DNA of 64,000 nucleotides from Thalassomonas viridans (GTDB lineage Bacteria; Pseudomonadota; Gammaproteobacteria; Enterobacterales; Alteromonadaceae): NCBI RefSeq assembly GCF_000948985.2, contig NZ_CP059733.1, positions 5,518,001 to 5,582,000 of the forward strand, read 5' to 3'. Shown piece by piece: positions 18,401 to 26,513 of this stretch (position 1 is its first letter; each line of letters starts with the position of its first letter). The notes under the pieces were generated by a model. It saw only the letters and a program-made list of their open reading frames with translations, ran no database searches and was not told where the DNA came from. The position numbers and the translations under genes were made by a program.

Positions 18401-19359
18401 GTCATGGTGGTGACATGGCTGAGACTGTCGCTCACCTGTTTGCTGATGCTGGCCGGGAAGTAACCGTCGCTGCTGTAGCTCATGGTGGTAACCCGGTTTT
18501 GCAGGGCCGCTACGCCGCGCTCGTTGATGACCTTGCCGGCAAGGGTAATGCTTTGTGGCAGGGCGTGGGCGTTATATACGGTAGTGCTGCTCTGGCTGCT
18601 GCCGTCCCCCGACACGGTTTGCGATTTGGGCAAACGGTAACTGGCGGCGGCAGCGTCTTCATACCAGCTGTAGCTGGTGGTGACGGTTTTATCCACATTG
18701 CTGCCCGCAGCCGGGGTAACATTGCCTTTAGTATCCGTGACCGCTGAGCTTTTAACCGTTTTTTCCGTCAGCTTATGGGGCCAGCTGTCGCTGGCGGCAA
18801 AGGTAGCCGTCTGCCCGGTTACATAGGTGCCGTAATCGTCTTTTACCGTGGTGCTGCGTTTGCTGACGTTGCCGTAGCCGTCGATATCGGCTTGTGCGAT
18901 AACCGTCTGGCTATGGCTTTTATAGCTGTCCCAGCTGCAGGTTGTATCCCCCAGCGCACAGATCATGCTTTGGGCATCTGCGTTGTATACGTGATGGCCC
19001 CCCGCCGCCCGGTTATAGTTGCTGTTGGGCAGCCATTCATTTTTCAGCTGGCTCATCAGGCTGTTGTCGCTCACCCGGTACTGCGCCTGGCTTTTCACCA
19101 GCGAGCTGTACGGGAATTTTTGCAGGAAATCGGTTTCGCTGCGGATGCCGCTGGCTTCATCGGTTTCGATAATGGTTTTAAAGCCCCTAAAGCCCCGGCC
19201 CCTGGTTGTTGTATACCGCGCCCCGGTATTGGTAGCTTTTGCCGTTAAAGCCGCCGATGCCGTTGCTTTGCTCGAAGCGCTCAACCGCGTACATGCTGGA
19301 GGCAAAGTGGAAGTGCTCGCCGTCCAGCAGGCTGTGGTCGGTGTCGTAGAAATCACCAC
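15463..19359 (-). CDS. RHS-repeat protein, C-terminal part with variable toxin-like tip (fragment 3 of a frameshifted gene)
   Basis: Last part of a giant RHS gene. True coding content starts near 19202 (GRGFRGFKTIIETD); upstream codons in this frame are out-of-frame shadow. The body has many YD-type repeats (e.g. YDAAGNLTKKS) between about 18500 and 16800, which build the RHS shell. The RHS core end follows: RLGSGTTFADHNG, HFDPFGKPRNG, NGRIYDYNVGRFMSVDP, and NPLAGTDPTGY. After that point (about 16173) comes a 236-residue tip with a Ser/Thr/Asn-rich linker and a Gly/Val-rich repetitive domain (ELEVGVGLGLRGKV, GEIGAKVETPNAEI). I do not recognise it as any known toxin. The tip DNA is clearly A+T-richer than the core, typical of exchangeable tips. 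Its stop overlaps the membrane protein gene at 15029. Confidence 0.85.
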   Translation of the reverse strand: MVISTTPTTACWTASTSTLPPACTRLSASSKATASAALTAKATNTGARYTTTRGRGFRGFKTIIETDEASGIRSETDFLQKFPYSSLVKSQAQYRVSDNSLMSQLKNEWLPNSNYNRAAGGHHVYNADAQSMICALGDTTCSWDSYKSHSQTVIAQADIDGYGNVSKRSTTVKDDYGTYVTGQTATFAASDSWPHKLTEKTVKSSAVTDTKGNVTPAAGSNVDKTVTTSYSWYEDAAAASYRLPKSQTVSGDGSSQSSTTVYNAHALPQSITLAGKVINERGVAALQNRVTTMSYSSDGYFPASISKQVSDSLSHVTTMTTDAATGQPLTVTDVTGVVTRHEYDLFGRLLNKYQTGQPVQKTRYYLPDNNKGSAHAVMMTVTTQAGTPEAAVYQDKLGRTVRSRSQDFTGSNVYQDVAYNTRGLKQSESNPHDGTNIALTSYSGYDVLGRPGKKVSPQTRGSLTTEYFYDSDGENGRTKVVVTPEYGTAITVHRSHNSLKQLMATTDAIGGRTYYGYDGRGNPIVIKDAKGQQITASFDALGRKHWVDDPNMGKTTFVYNDFGELAKETDARGIVTSYLVDALGRVTQRTANGSRATFTWDTVKTGLPGSESENGISKSFSYDNAARLTKTTLDIDGSRYETAISYDGNYGRMKAMTYPNGLVVAYHYNDYGYLSKEQNPASGYVYREITAQDAFGNITAARLGDAADISVEASYSKISGQMLATKATGKKLGVRDTIHHLTYGITGYDSYGNLVSQVNGLSDISASESFSYDGLHRLTASTVNAGGESVSIYYGYDAAGNLTKKSDYSASTNDAYEYVTGTNKLAKITLKNNSPVTFGYDAAGNQTRRNGAQEVTYNAFNKPLTVNKNGAELTFTYGADLARYKQTRKVDGNTVTTHYIDKHYEVEIDGSHRKTKAYIGDSAIVTDGNETGDKSIRFTLRDRLGSGTTFADHNGAVTAYRHFDPFGKPRNGDWTLYSTWGLAPQLANNLLAEDMSTRRGFTDHEHLDEAELIHMNGRIYDYNVGRFMSVDPIIQDPGNSQSINPYSYIMNNPLAGTDPTGYCSTGTAIKDNDAIGCVVTYDGSSSGTNNKEEVDTSVQQPVVPTDNGATTDPTVVDTSLENTTELNSNGEVTQKSGTNQSGLSQTIDNITNAASEVSNVIGAIADSTELEVGVGLGLRGKVRAGEVDVEAGAEAIISSRMSSDPKNQGIVLSGEIGAKVETPNAEISALLGKHESILRPDKGGITSSKGEFFKGKATLNKVSSDNNVLEVSGTYIFIKLGVKFDYNKFTQAVEQGNN

Positions 19360-22300
19360 GGGCGCCGCTGCTCAGCGGACGGTAGTGCCAGCGGCTCGTC
19401 AGGCCGACACCGTTTTCTACCTGTTTCAGCATATCTGCGGGCTGATAATCGCCTTTGCCCGGCGACGCCTGGGTGGTGGCGCCATAGTTGCGGTTAAAGT
19501 AGATGCCTTCGGCTTTACCGCTGAATACGCTGCCTGCCGGCGGCGCTTTCATACTGCAGTTGGCATTTTCACAGCCATAGTTGAACACCAGATCAGACAA
19601 GCCTTTGCCAAAGGCATCGATCACCTGCACGTTATTCACCCCGCCATACAAGTTGGTGGGAATAGATTTGATCGAGATCTTGCCCTCGGCGTCTTCAACA
19701 AACTGCCATGCCTTATAGCGGTAGATGTTGGTGTTGTAGGAATCCGGAATCGTGGTATCGAGCACCAAATCCCCTTTCCACTGCTGATAATGGCCGGTAA
19801 GCGCCTCGCCGCAAAACCATTTGTCTTCGCCCCGATGGCGCACGGTATGGCAGCCCTCCACCTCTATGCTTTGTGGCATAATCAGTTCGTTGCGGCCGTC
19901 GCCGTTGACATCCATAGGGAACATGGCGCCGACAAACTTAGGCACGGTCACGATCACATCGTTGTCGTTCTGGGTATCGCCATTCACGTATAGCTCTTTG
20001 ACCGCAAGCCCGGCCCCAAGCTTAGTCACAGGGCCGAAGCTGCCGTTCTTTCTATTGATGCGGTAATGCAGAGCGCCGCCGGAATTGCTGTCGTTTTGAT
20101 ACCAGCCAAGCCAGTCCGGCAGACCGTCGCTGTTGATATCAAAGAAGGTAGAATAGTTGGCAAACTGACTGAAAGGCCAGGCTCGGTCGGGCGAGCCGAA
20201 TGTTACGCCCGCACCGGTAAAGGAAATCCTGCCGCCGGTATCGATTTTCGTCAGCCTGATGCCGCTAATACCCAGGCTGGGGATCTTGTTGTCCGGATCA
20301 TTGCTGGTAATACCAAAGTCCGGAATACCGTTGCCGTCGAGATCTCCCATCGCCTGGATGTCGTTAATCGTGTTACAGCTGCCAACGCCGTTATCGCAGC
20401 CGTTGCCTGTGACACTGTGGGTAAACACCAGGATTTCACTGGCGGCGGCAAAGGGCGCGTCCATGTCCTGGCTGTGCAGATACAGATAAACCGCCGGATG
20501 CCTGTCGTTGTCGCGGCGCACCAGAATATCGGGCCAGCCGTCCAGGTTGTAGTCGGCAATATGGAACACGCTATCTGCGTTGAACATGCCAGTCCCATCC
20601 ATGGTCACATCGGTATTGCCGCGCCAGTCGGTGCCAGTGGCCGTGCTGTAGCCTATTTGCAACTTGCCGTTCTCAATACGCCAACTGTCGGTCAGACCGT
20701 CCTGGTTAAAGTCCCCTTCCACACAGACATAACTGTAATTAAAACGGTTGTAATCACAGTTAGTCATGCTCAGACTGTGGCTGGTGCTGTCGCCCTCAGC
20801 ATTGAGAAAATAGCCCGGCCAGTCCCGAACGCCGTCGCCGTTGCGGTCGCCGTGGGGCAACAGCTTATACAGGTCGTTGGTCGGTCCTGGGTAAAGCTCC
20901 AGCCCGGCGCTGTCGGTTAACAGTTCGGTCTGGTAAACCACGGGATTGTCGAACCAGCTGAGGGTGGTTTGCTCGCGGCAACTGTCGTTAATACATTCGT
21001 CCACCGATTGCAGCAGGGCGCGGCCCGAGCTGCCGGATACCCGGTAATGCAGGTCGTATTGGCGGATTTTGCTGCCGCCGACATAACTGGCAATGCTTCT
21101 CAGGCGCTGGGTCTGGCGGGTGTTGCCCACCGCCGCATAGTTGCTGCTGTATTGCCCTTCGGTCAATTCACCGGTGTCGGCATTGGCGGCGCGGTCTTCA
21201 TAAACAAAGGCCACTTTACGGTCACCGTCGCTGTTGCCGTCGCCGGTATAGAGAATATGGTCAAGCAATACTTCGCCGTCGCCAAAGTCCTGATAGTAAT
21301 AAGACATATGGTTGGCGCCGCCGGCGTCCTCCACCCGGTCAAGCAGCCAGTCAGATGAACCGCCCCTTTCGTCGTCAGTCACGCTCTGGCGGTAAAACTG
21401 TTTGCTGCCGCTCGCCAACAGCACTTCAAAGCCGCTATTTCTGCTGCGCAAGTTGCCGCCGGTCTGGGTGACGGTAATAAAGCTGTCCAGCTCTGTGGTG
21501 TAGGTAGCGCCCACCGTGCCGTAGTCTTTGCTGTTGGTGAGCACCAGGCGCTGGCCGTTCAGGCACAGGCGATCCCAGAGGTGGGTTGCATCCCCGTCCT
21601 GGGCCAAAGTACGCGGACAACGGCTGATGCTGCCGCCGGCCGACAGGCTCCAGCCGACACCGGCAATGCCGTTGCCGCTGCGGCTGCTGTAGTTCAGGGC
21701 TACCGAAGGCTGCATTTTGTTGCGCCCCGGGGCTACCGTGATCGGAATATTATAAACCGCAGCCCCGCCGCTGACCGAGGCGCTGCCTGCGATCACGCCG
21801 TTAAAGGTGCTCCCGGCCGGTACGGCTTCCGACAATATTTCATCGTCAACGCTGCCGCCGGTCGCCAGCCAGTCGAGGTTGGTGAGCGCAGTGAAGGTAT
21901 TATTGCTGGTACTATTACTGGTATTAACGGCGGTCACTATAATGGCGCCGTGGCCGTCCACTATCCTGAAATCCTGCAGGTTGTCACCGGTATATTCGCC
22001 GGTTTCCAGGGTGTTGCCGGTGATCGATAGATCCAGCGCTTCCCAGGTTTGCTGGCTGATTTCGGTAAAGGTCCACTGGCCGTGGTCAAGCGTCAGCCTG
22101 AAGTATTTGCCGCCGAGGCTGGCGGGCAGGCGTACATAAAGGTTACCGCTGCTGTCCTGGTACACCGCCGTGCTTAAGGCGCTGACAAAAACATCCACCT
22201 GCAAAGATACGCCGCTGCATACCAGGGAGTTAACACAGGCTTTTACCTGGTAGTGGTAATGGCCCGGGGTTTTGGTTAACGGCCAGCTGGTGGCGCCGCC

Positions 22301-25300
22301 GGCTAGCGCCAGATCGCCCTTGATTAATGCAAAGCCGTTGTCTTCAACCGACTCGAAAATCTGGTAGTAGTTGATTTTTTCTTTGCCCACCAGGGTATTG
22401 GTGATGCTCAGGGTAAACTGGCCGTCCTGCACCGCACCGGCGGTAAGGCCGGGAATTTCCACCACGGCGTCGAAGGGATCCAGCGGATCCATGCCGTTGT
22501 CGATTTCCTGCTGGTCGCTGATGCCGTCGCCGTCCGAGTCGCCATCAAATACACAGCCGCGGGCCAGCTGACAGTCGTTGTAGAAATAGAACAGCACCGC
22601 CAGCACGGTATTGTCGATACGGTCGCTGTACTCCAGCGAGCCCACCAAAGCCTCGGTTACCCGGGCGCGGGTCTGCCCGGCGTCCAGCTGTGCTGCCCAG
22701 TGGGCCTGGTCGAAACCGGCAACCAGCGCCGGTTGGTGATCCGGAAAAAGGGCAGCGTAGAGCTTGTCGATAAAGTCGCTGTTGCTGTCGGTTGCCGGAA
22801 AATTGGCCTGACCGGTGTCAGACAACAGGAAAGCGTTGACGATTTCATCCTGCGCCAGGCCCATAAAGCTGGCGTAGGCAAAAAAGGTCAGCTCTTTTTC
22901 TGTCGGCGCGCGGTCTAACAGGGCGTAGAAGAGCTTGGCGATAAAGAAAACTTCCGGCACCTGGTTTTGCAGCGGCTGCCAGTTGCCGACTTCGTCTAGG
23001 CTGTCGCGGATAAGCGAGCGGTCGAGATCCTGCCACTTCAGGGCGTATTTGCCCAGGTGGCGGCGGTCGATAATATGGATCTGCTGATCTTCGGTGGTCA
23101 CATACATCAGGCCGTTGCCGTATAACACAGGTTTCTGGCTGATGCCCACCGGCAGCGGGTACTGCCACTGGATGGCGCCGGTGTCGGCGTCGAGGGCGTA
23201 CAGGGCCTGGTCCATTGAGCCGACATAGAGCTGGTTATTCTGATCCAGCTCCGCCTGGGCGATGATCTCGCCGCGGGTTTTCGTGATCCACAGTTTCTCC
23301 CCCGCCTGGTTCAGGGCATAAAAATTATGATCTTTGGCGCCGACATAAATCAAGTCCTGCTCGCTGGCGTTTTGCGACAGGGTCGGGGCGGCCACCACCT
23401 CTCCCCGGGTTTGATAGGGCCAGCCGGGCATCACGCTGCCGTTCTGGGGGTCTATGGCGTAAATGCTGTTGCCCACCCCGGCATAGATGGTGCCGTTTTC
23501 GCTGATAGTCGGCGCGTGGTTGATCAGGTCGATCCGGGCCTGCTCCGGGGTTTCGTCCAGCACCATCACCGATGCCGGGGCATTGGCAACGCTGTTGGCA
23601 ATGCGCACCGAAATGCCGCCTTGGGTCAGGGCCTGGTGTACGGCGTTATTGGTTTGTACGTTCAGGGTGTTGGCCGCAGGCGCGCTGAGATCGCTGCCGG
23701 AGAACACATAGGTTACCGCGCTGTTGCGCAGCTGCACCGTCACCCGGCTGTCGGTGGTGAGCGCCAGGCCGGTCAGGGTAATACAGTCAGTGCCGCAGGC
23801 GCTGTTAAATTCCGCATTTTGCAGCAAGGGCGCCATATGGTTAATGGTCAGCTGCTGGCCTATAATACATTTGTTTTCCGAGTTGCAGGCTTTTAGCTGA
23901 TAGCTGTAATTGCCCAGTGCAGGCGCACTTTGCAGGTAGCCGGTGGCGGTGTCGCTGCCGATGTCCAGCAACTGCCAGTTGGCATTGCTTAAATCTCCCG
24001 GGCTGCCGTAGAGTTCAAAGCGGCTGCTTGAGGCATCGTTGCCGGTCCAGTTCAGGGTATAGGCGCCTGCCTGCTGCAGGGCTATGGCATTGAATTTCGG
24101 GGCCGTTGGCAGGGCTTCGGCAATGGCCAAAGTCATGGTTTTACATTGCGTGCCAGAGCCTTTAGGCCCCCAGCCAGCACTATTCCACGCCCGGGCACAA
24201 TAGGTATAACTACCATTGTCTTTATAAGACTTATTGATGTGCCACTGCCCGTTGACGCTATCCGGTAACGCCTTTTCAATGCCATTGTCACCCGTTTCGT
24301 ACAGGCGATACTGATCGGCCCCCGAAAAGGTGCTGGCATAAACAATATAATTTGGGGTGGTTACCGGACTGGCGGGTGAGAAGCCGGTTACCGTTGGTGC
24401 AAATGAAGGTTTTGGACGTTTTACACTTATAATTACCGGCCCGCTGTTGCTGATGTTACCGCTGCAATCAGTGGCTCTCGCATACAAAGTGTACTGTTTA
24501 CTTTGGCTGACGGTAAAAGACGTGCTCTTAACCACATTTTTACTGTTGAAATTACTACAGCTATTAACATAAGCCGTGCCTGCGGGAACATTGTTGGCAA
24601 AAAATTCAACCGTTTTTAAGCCAAAGTTTGCACCTCTGGCAGAAACATTGGCCGTCATAGTGACAGACTGGCCGCTATTGTAGCTGGCCCCGGCACCCGG
24701 CGAACTTAACCTGACGGTCAGGCCGTTATACACTTTCAAAGACTTGGTTTGTACCGCCGGCTTACCATCGCTATCCACAGCCCGGGTATAAACGGTATAA
24801 GTACCGGCCTCTAAACCGGATAAAGTACCACGACATGAAGCACTGGCGCCTGTGGTACAGCTACCGAAAGATTTACTGCAACTGCCGGTATCCACTCCCG
24901 CCGAACCATAACAAAGTTGAAAACTTTGCAGTCCTTTATCGTCCGTAGCCGCAGCTGTCACCGTTGCACTTTCGGTTGTTAACATGCTGCCCGGCGAGAC
25001 AAAAAAAGAAGTTATTTTAGGAGGATTATTTGTTTCAACCGTGATTTTCCGGCGTTGCGGCCATATATCCTTACCGCCGTTTTTATCATAGGCTTCCGCC
25101 CAGACATAAGTACTCTGACTGACGGTAAGCTTTGTCTCACAAGGCGTGGAGCTACAGATATGAAAACCGCTGCCCGCGCCCGTTGCTCCGCCTTTATACA
25201 GGACAATTTTATCCAATTGGTTGTCCCTGACGCTGTCTCTGTCGGTGGCTTTGGCCGCAACCGTCACTTTAGCGCCGGAAGAGACCTGTGTAGAACTGGG

Positions 25301-25534
25301 AGGATGAGTCAGCGTGACCTCGGGATCGGTATTGTTTTCCACCTCTATGGTGACATTCCCCGACGAAACAGAGAGATTTTTTTTTATCGAATGCTTTCGC
25401 CGAAAAGGTCGTCGTTGCCGAAGGCGAATAAGGGTGGGGACAGTCAATATTGGCCTGGTAACAGGTTTTAACCTTAGCGCCGCCCGCATAAAGCTCAACC
25501 CGGCTAAAGACGTTGTTGCCGTGCTTATTCTCAT
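19187..25534 (-). CDS. SpvB/TcB-like FG-GAP RHS-associated protein, middle part (fragment 2 of a frameshifted gene)
   Basis: Central part of the giant gene. True coding content starts near 25385. Domain order from the start is as follows. Ig/FN3-like repeats cover about 25350-23750. A PQQ-type beta-propeller lies around 23500-23080 (LYVGSMDQALYALDADTG). A DUF4214-like segment spans about 22960-22640 (AKLFYALLDRAPTEKE). A thrombospondin-3-type Ca2+ loop is at about 22550 (DGDSDGDGISDQQE). The SGNLY module lies near 22100. The SpvB N-terminal domain starts at about 21740 (MQPSVALNYSSRSGNGIAGVGWSL). FG-GAP/VCBS-type Asp-rich loops run from about 20850 to 19880 (DRNGDGVRDW, DYNLDGWPDI, DVNGDGRNEL). 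A TcdB-middle-like segment VENGVGLTSRWHYRPL is near 19400. The frame ends at a TAG caused by a +1 base near 19193-19202. This is the architecture of SpvB/TcB shells that encapsulate a toxin. Confidence 0.85.
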   Translation of the reverse strand: MRISTATTSLAGLSFMRAALRLKPVTRPILTVPTLIRLRQRRPFRRKHSIKKNLSVSSGNVTIEVENNTDPEVTLTHPPSSTQVSSGAKVTVAAKATDRDSVRDNQLDKIVLYKGGATGAGSGFHICSSTPCETKLTVSQSTYVWAEAYDKNGGKDIWPQRRKITVETNNPPKITSFFVSPGSMLTTESATVTAAATDDKGLQSFQLCYGSAGVDTGSCSKSFGSCTTGASASCRGTLSGLEAGTYTVYTRAVDSDGKPAVQTKSLKVYNGLTVRLSSPGAGASYNSGQSVTMTANVSARGANFGLKTVEFFANNVPAGTAYVNSCSNFNSKNVVKSTSFTVSQSKQYTLYARATDCSGNISNSGPVIISVKRPKPSFAPTVTGFSPASPVTTPNYIVYASTFSGADQYRLYETGDNGIEKALPDSVNGQWHINKSYKDNGSYTYCARAWNSAGWGPKGSGTQCKTMTLAIAEALPTAPKFNAIALQQAGAYTLNWTGNDASSSRFELYGSPGDLSNANWQLLDIGSDTATGYLQSAPALGNYSYQLKACNSENKCIIGQQLTINHMAPLLQNAEFNSACGTDCITLTGLALTTDSRVTVQLRNSAVTYVFSGSDLSAPAANTLNVQTNNAVHQALTQGGISVRIANSVANAPASVMVLDETPEQARIDLINHAPTISENGTIYAGVGNSIYAIDPQNGSVMPGWPYQTRGEVVAAPTLSQNASEQDLIYVGAKDHNFYALNQAGEKLWITKTRGEIIAQAELDQNNQLYVGSMDQALYALDADTGAIQWQYPLPVGISQKPVLYGNGLMYVTTEDQQIHIIDRRHLGKYALKWQDLDRSLIRDSLDEVGNWQPLQNQVPEVFFIAKLFYALLDRAPTEKELTFFAYASFMGLAQDEIVNAFLLSDTGQANFPATDSNSDFIDKLYAALFPDHQPALVAGFDQAHWAAQLDAGQTRARVTEALVGSLEYSDRIDNTVLAVLFYFYNDCQLARGCVFDGDSDGDGISDQQEIDNGMDPLDPFDAVVEIPGLTAGAVQDGQFTLSITNTLVGKEKINYYQIFESVEDNGFALIKGDLALAGGATSWPLTKTPGHYHYQVKACVNSLVCSGVSLQVDVFVSALSTAVYQDSSGNLYVRLPASLGGKYFRLTLDHGQWTFTEISQQTWEALDLSITGNTLETGEYTGDNLQDFRIVDGHGAIIVTAVNTSNSTSNNTFTALTNLDWLATGGSVDDEILSEAVPAGSTFNGVIAGSASVSGGAAVYNIPITVAPGRNKMQPSVALNYSSRSGNGIAGVGWSLSAGGSISRCPRTLAQDGDATHLWDRLCLNGQRLVLTNSKDYGTVGATYTTELDSFITVTQTGGNLRSRNSGFEVLLASGSKQFYRQSVTDDERGGSSDWLLDRVEDAGGANHMSYYYQDFGDGEVLLDHILYTGDGNSDGDRKVAFVYEDRAANADTGELTEGQYSSNYAAVGNTRQTQRLRSIASYVGGSKIRQYDLHYRVSGSSGRALLQSVDECINDSCREQTTLSWFDNPVVYQTELLTDSAGLELYPGPTNDLYKLLPHGDRNGDGVRDWPGYFLNAEGDSTSHSLSMTNCDYNRFNYSYVCVEGDFNQDGLTDSWRIENGKLQIGYSTATGTDWRGNTDVTMDGTGMFNADSVFHIADYNLDGWPDILVRRDNDRHPAVYLYLHSQDMDAPFAAASEILVFTHSVTGNGCDNGVGSCNTINDIQAMGDLDGNGIPDFGITSNDPDNKIPSLGISGIRLTKIDTGGRISFTGAGVTFGSPDRAWPFSQFANYSTFFDINSDGLPDWLGWYQNDSNSGGALHYRINRKNGSFGPVTKLGAGLAVKELYVNGDTQNDNDVIVTVPKFVGAMFPMDVNGDGRNELIMPQSIEVEGCHTVRHRGEDKWFCGEALTGHYQQWKGDLVLDTTIPDSYNTNIYRYKAWQFVEDAEGKISIKSIPTNLYGGVNNVQVIDAFGKGLSDLVFNYGCENANCSMKAPPAGSVFSGKAEGIYFNRNYGATTQASPGKGDYQPADMLKQVENGVGLTSRWHYRPLSSGARGDFYDTDHSLLDGEHFHFASSMYAVERFEQSNGIGGFNGKSYQYRGAVYNNQGPGL

Positions 25535-26384
25535 CCGAGCCTTTGGCTTTAAGGGTGATGCTTTTGCCTTTGGCTATCCTGACCGTGGAGGTGGGATTCA
25601 CCAATTGAACCCCTGGCTTATCATTCGTTTCCTTTACCGTGACATAAACCCTGTCGCTCCTTTCGATGTTGCCTTCATCGTCATAGGCTTTAGCATAAAA
25701 ACTATACCGGCCCTCATTAGGGGAACTCCAGCCCGGAGAGGTTTTACAGGTATAGGCGCCGGTTTTGGCCATAGTACAGGTTTGTATCGGCGTACTGCTG
25801 CCATCTCTAAACAGGCGCATGCGGATGATATCATTATCGCGATCGGTTGCCCTGGCGCTTAAGACGATTTTCTCACCCGGCTCTATCGTTGATTTGGGCG
25901 GGGTATAAAAGGTAATCTCAGGCACCGGCGTGGTGACTTCCACATCCCGGCTGCATTGTCCCAGATAATTAGTTTCTCCGCGGATATCGGGATCAACCGG
26001 GATATCAATAATGGGGTCTTGCGGCGGCTCAATAACATCTTCATTTGCCTCTCCTTCGCCAGGCTCTTCCACGGGAAGGCCCCCACCAGGCGTGGTTACT
26101 GAATAACTCGCCTTTATTGTCACTGTTTCTCCAGCATAGCCAGCAGTCGGGGTAAAAAGATATGATTTGGTGAAAGACGAGCCTGGCTGCCTTGAACCAT
26201 TAATATAAATGAGTGTTTTCGGATTAGAGCCGCTAACGCTTCCCCTCAACAATTCCACATTGATACTGTCAGACACCTCTACCGACAACGGCGTATTCGG
26301 TGCACAATCCAGCGCCCATGCCTGTCCGGGTGAAAGCGCTGCTAAAGAAAACAGGGGAAGTGCTAATGATTTTAATAACTTCAT
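25269..26384 (-). CDS. Exported Ig-like N-terminal part of the giant RHS protein (fragment 1)
   Basis: Start of the giant RHS gene. The ATG at 26384 (MKLLKSLALPLFSLAALSPGQAWA) gives a classical signal peptide and has AGGGGT upstream; an ATG at 26453 in the same frame is less likely. The product has a Pro/Glu-rich linker and Ig-like domains for extracellular proteins (PGEKIVLSARATDRDNDI, EGRYSFYAKAYDDEGNI). At an A9 run (plus-strand T's at 25377-25385) the frame leaves the conserved sequence. The continuing Ig domain (NLSVSSGNVTIEVENN) is in the frame of fragment 2. With eight A's the frames would join, and the joined gene 26384-15463, with both breaks closed, would encode about 3640 residues. 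The last 35 residues given here, up to 25269, are out of frame. Confidence 0.8.
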   Translation of the reverse strand: MKLLKSLALPLFSLAALSPGQAWALDCAPNTPLSVEVSDSINVELLRGSVSGSNPKTLIYINGSRQPGSSFTKSYLFTPTAGYAGETVTIKASYSVTTPGGGLPVEEPGEGEANEDVIEPPQDPIIDIPVDPDIRGETNYLGQCSRDVEVTTPVPEITFYTPPKSTIEPGEKIVLSARATDRDNDIIRMRLFRDGSSTPIQTCTMAKTGAYTCKTSPGWSSPNEGRYSFYAKAYDDEGNIERSDRVYVTVKETNDKPGVQLVNPTSTVRIAKGKSITLKAKGSDENKHGNNVFSRVELYAGGAKVKTCYQANIDCPHPYSPSATTTFSAKAFDKKKSLCFVGECHHRGGKQYRSRGHADSSSQFYTGLFRR

Positions 26385-26513
26385 AATGATACCCCTGCCC
26401 CGATACTGCCCGTTTGCATTTGTTCTTGTACTGCCTGAAACATAAGCTGCCAATGGTTCCCACTCAAAGTAATCAAAGCTAACGCCCGGTTAGCTGCTAA
26501 AGCGCCGATAAAA

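Noticed and set aside
17596..18747. A 383-codon plus-strand frame inside the RHS gene
   Set aside because: It lies wholly on the opposite strand of the RHS repeats, has no recognisable domain, and its Ala/Val/Gly-rich composition is that expected of the reverse of G+C-rich coding DNA.
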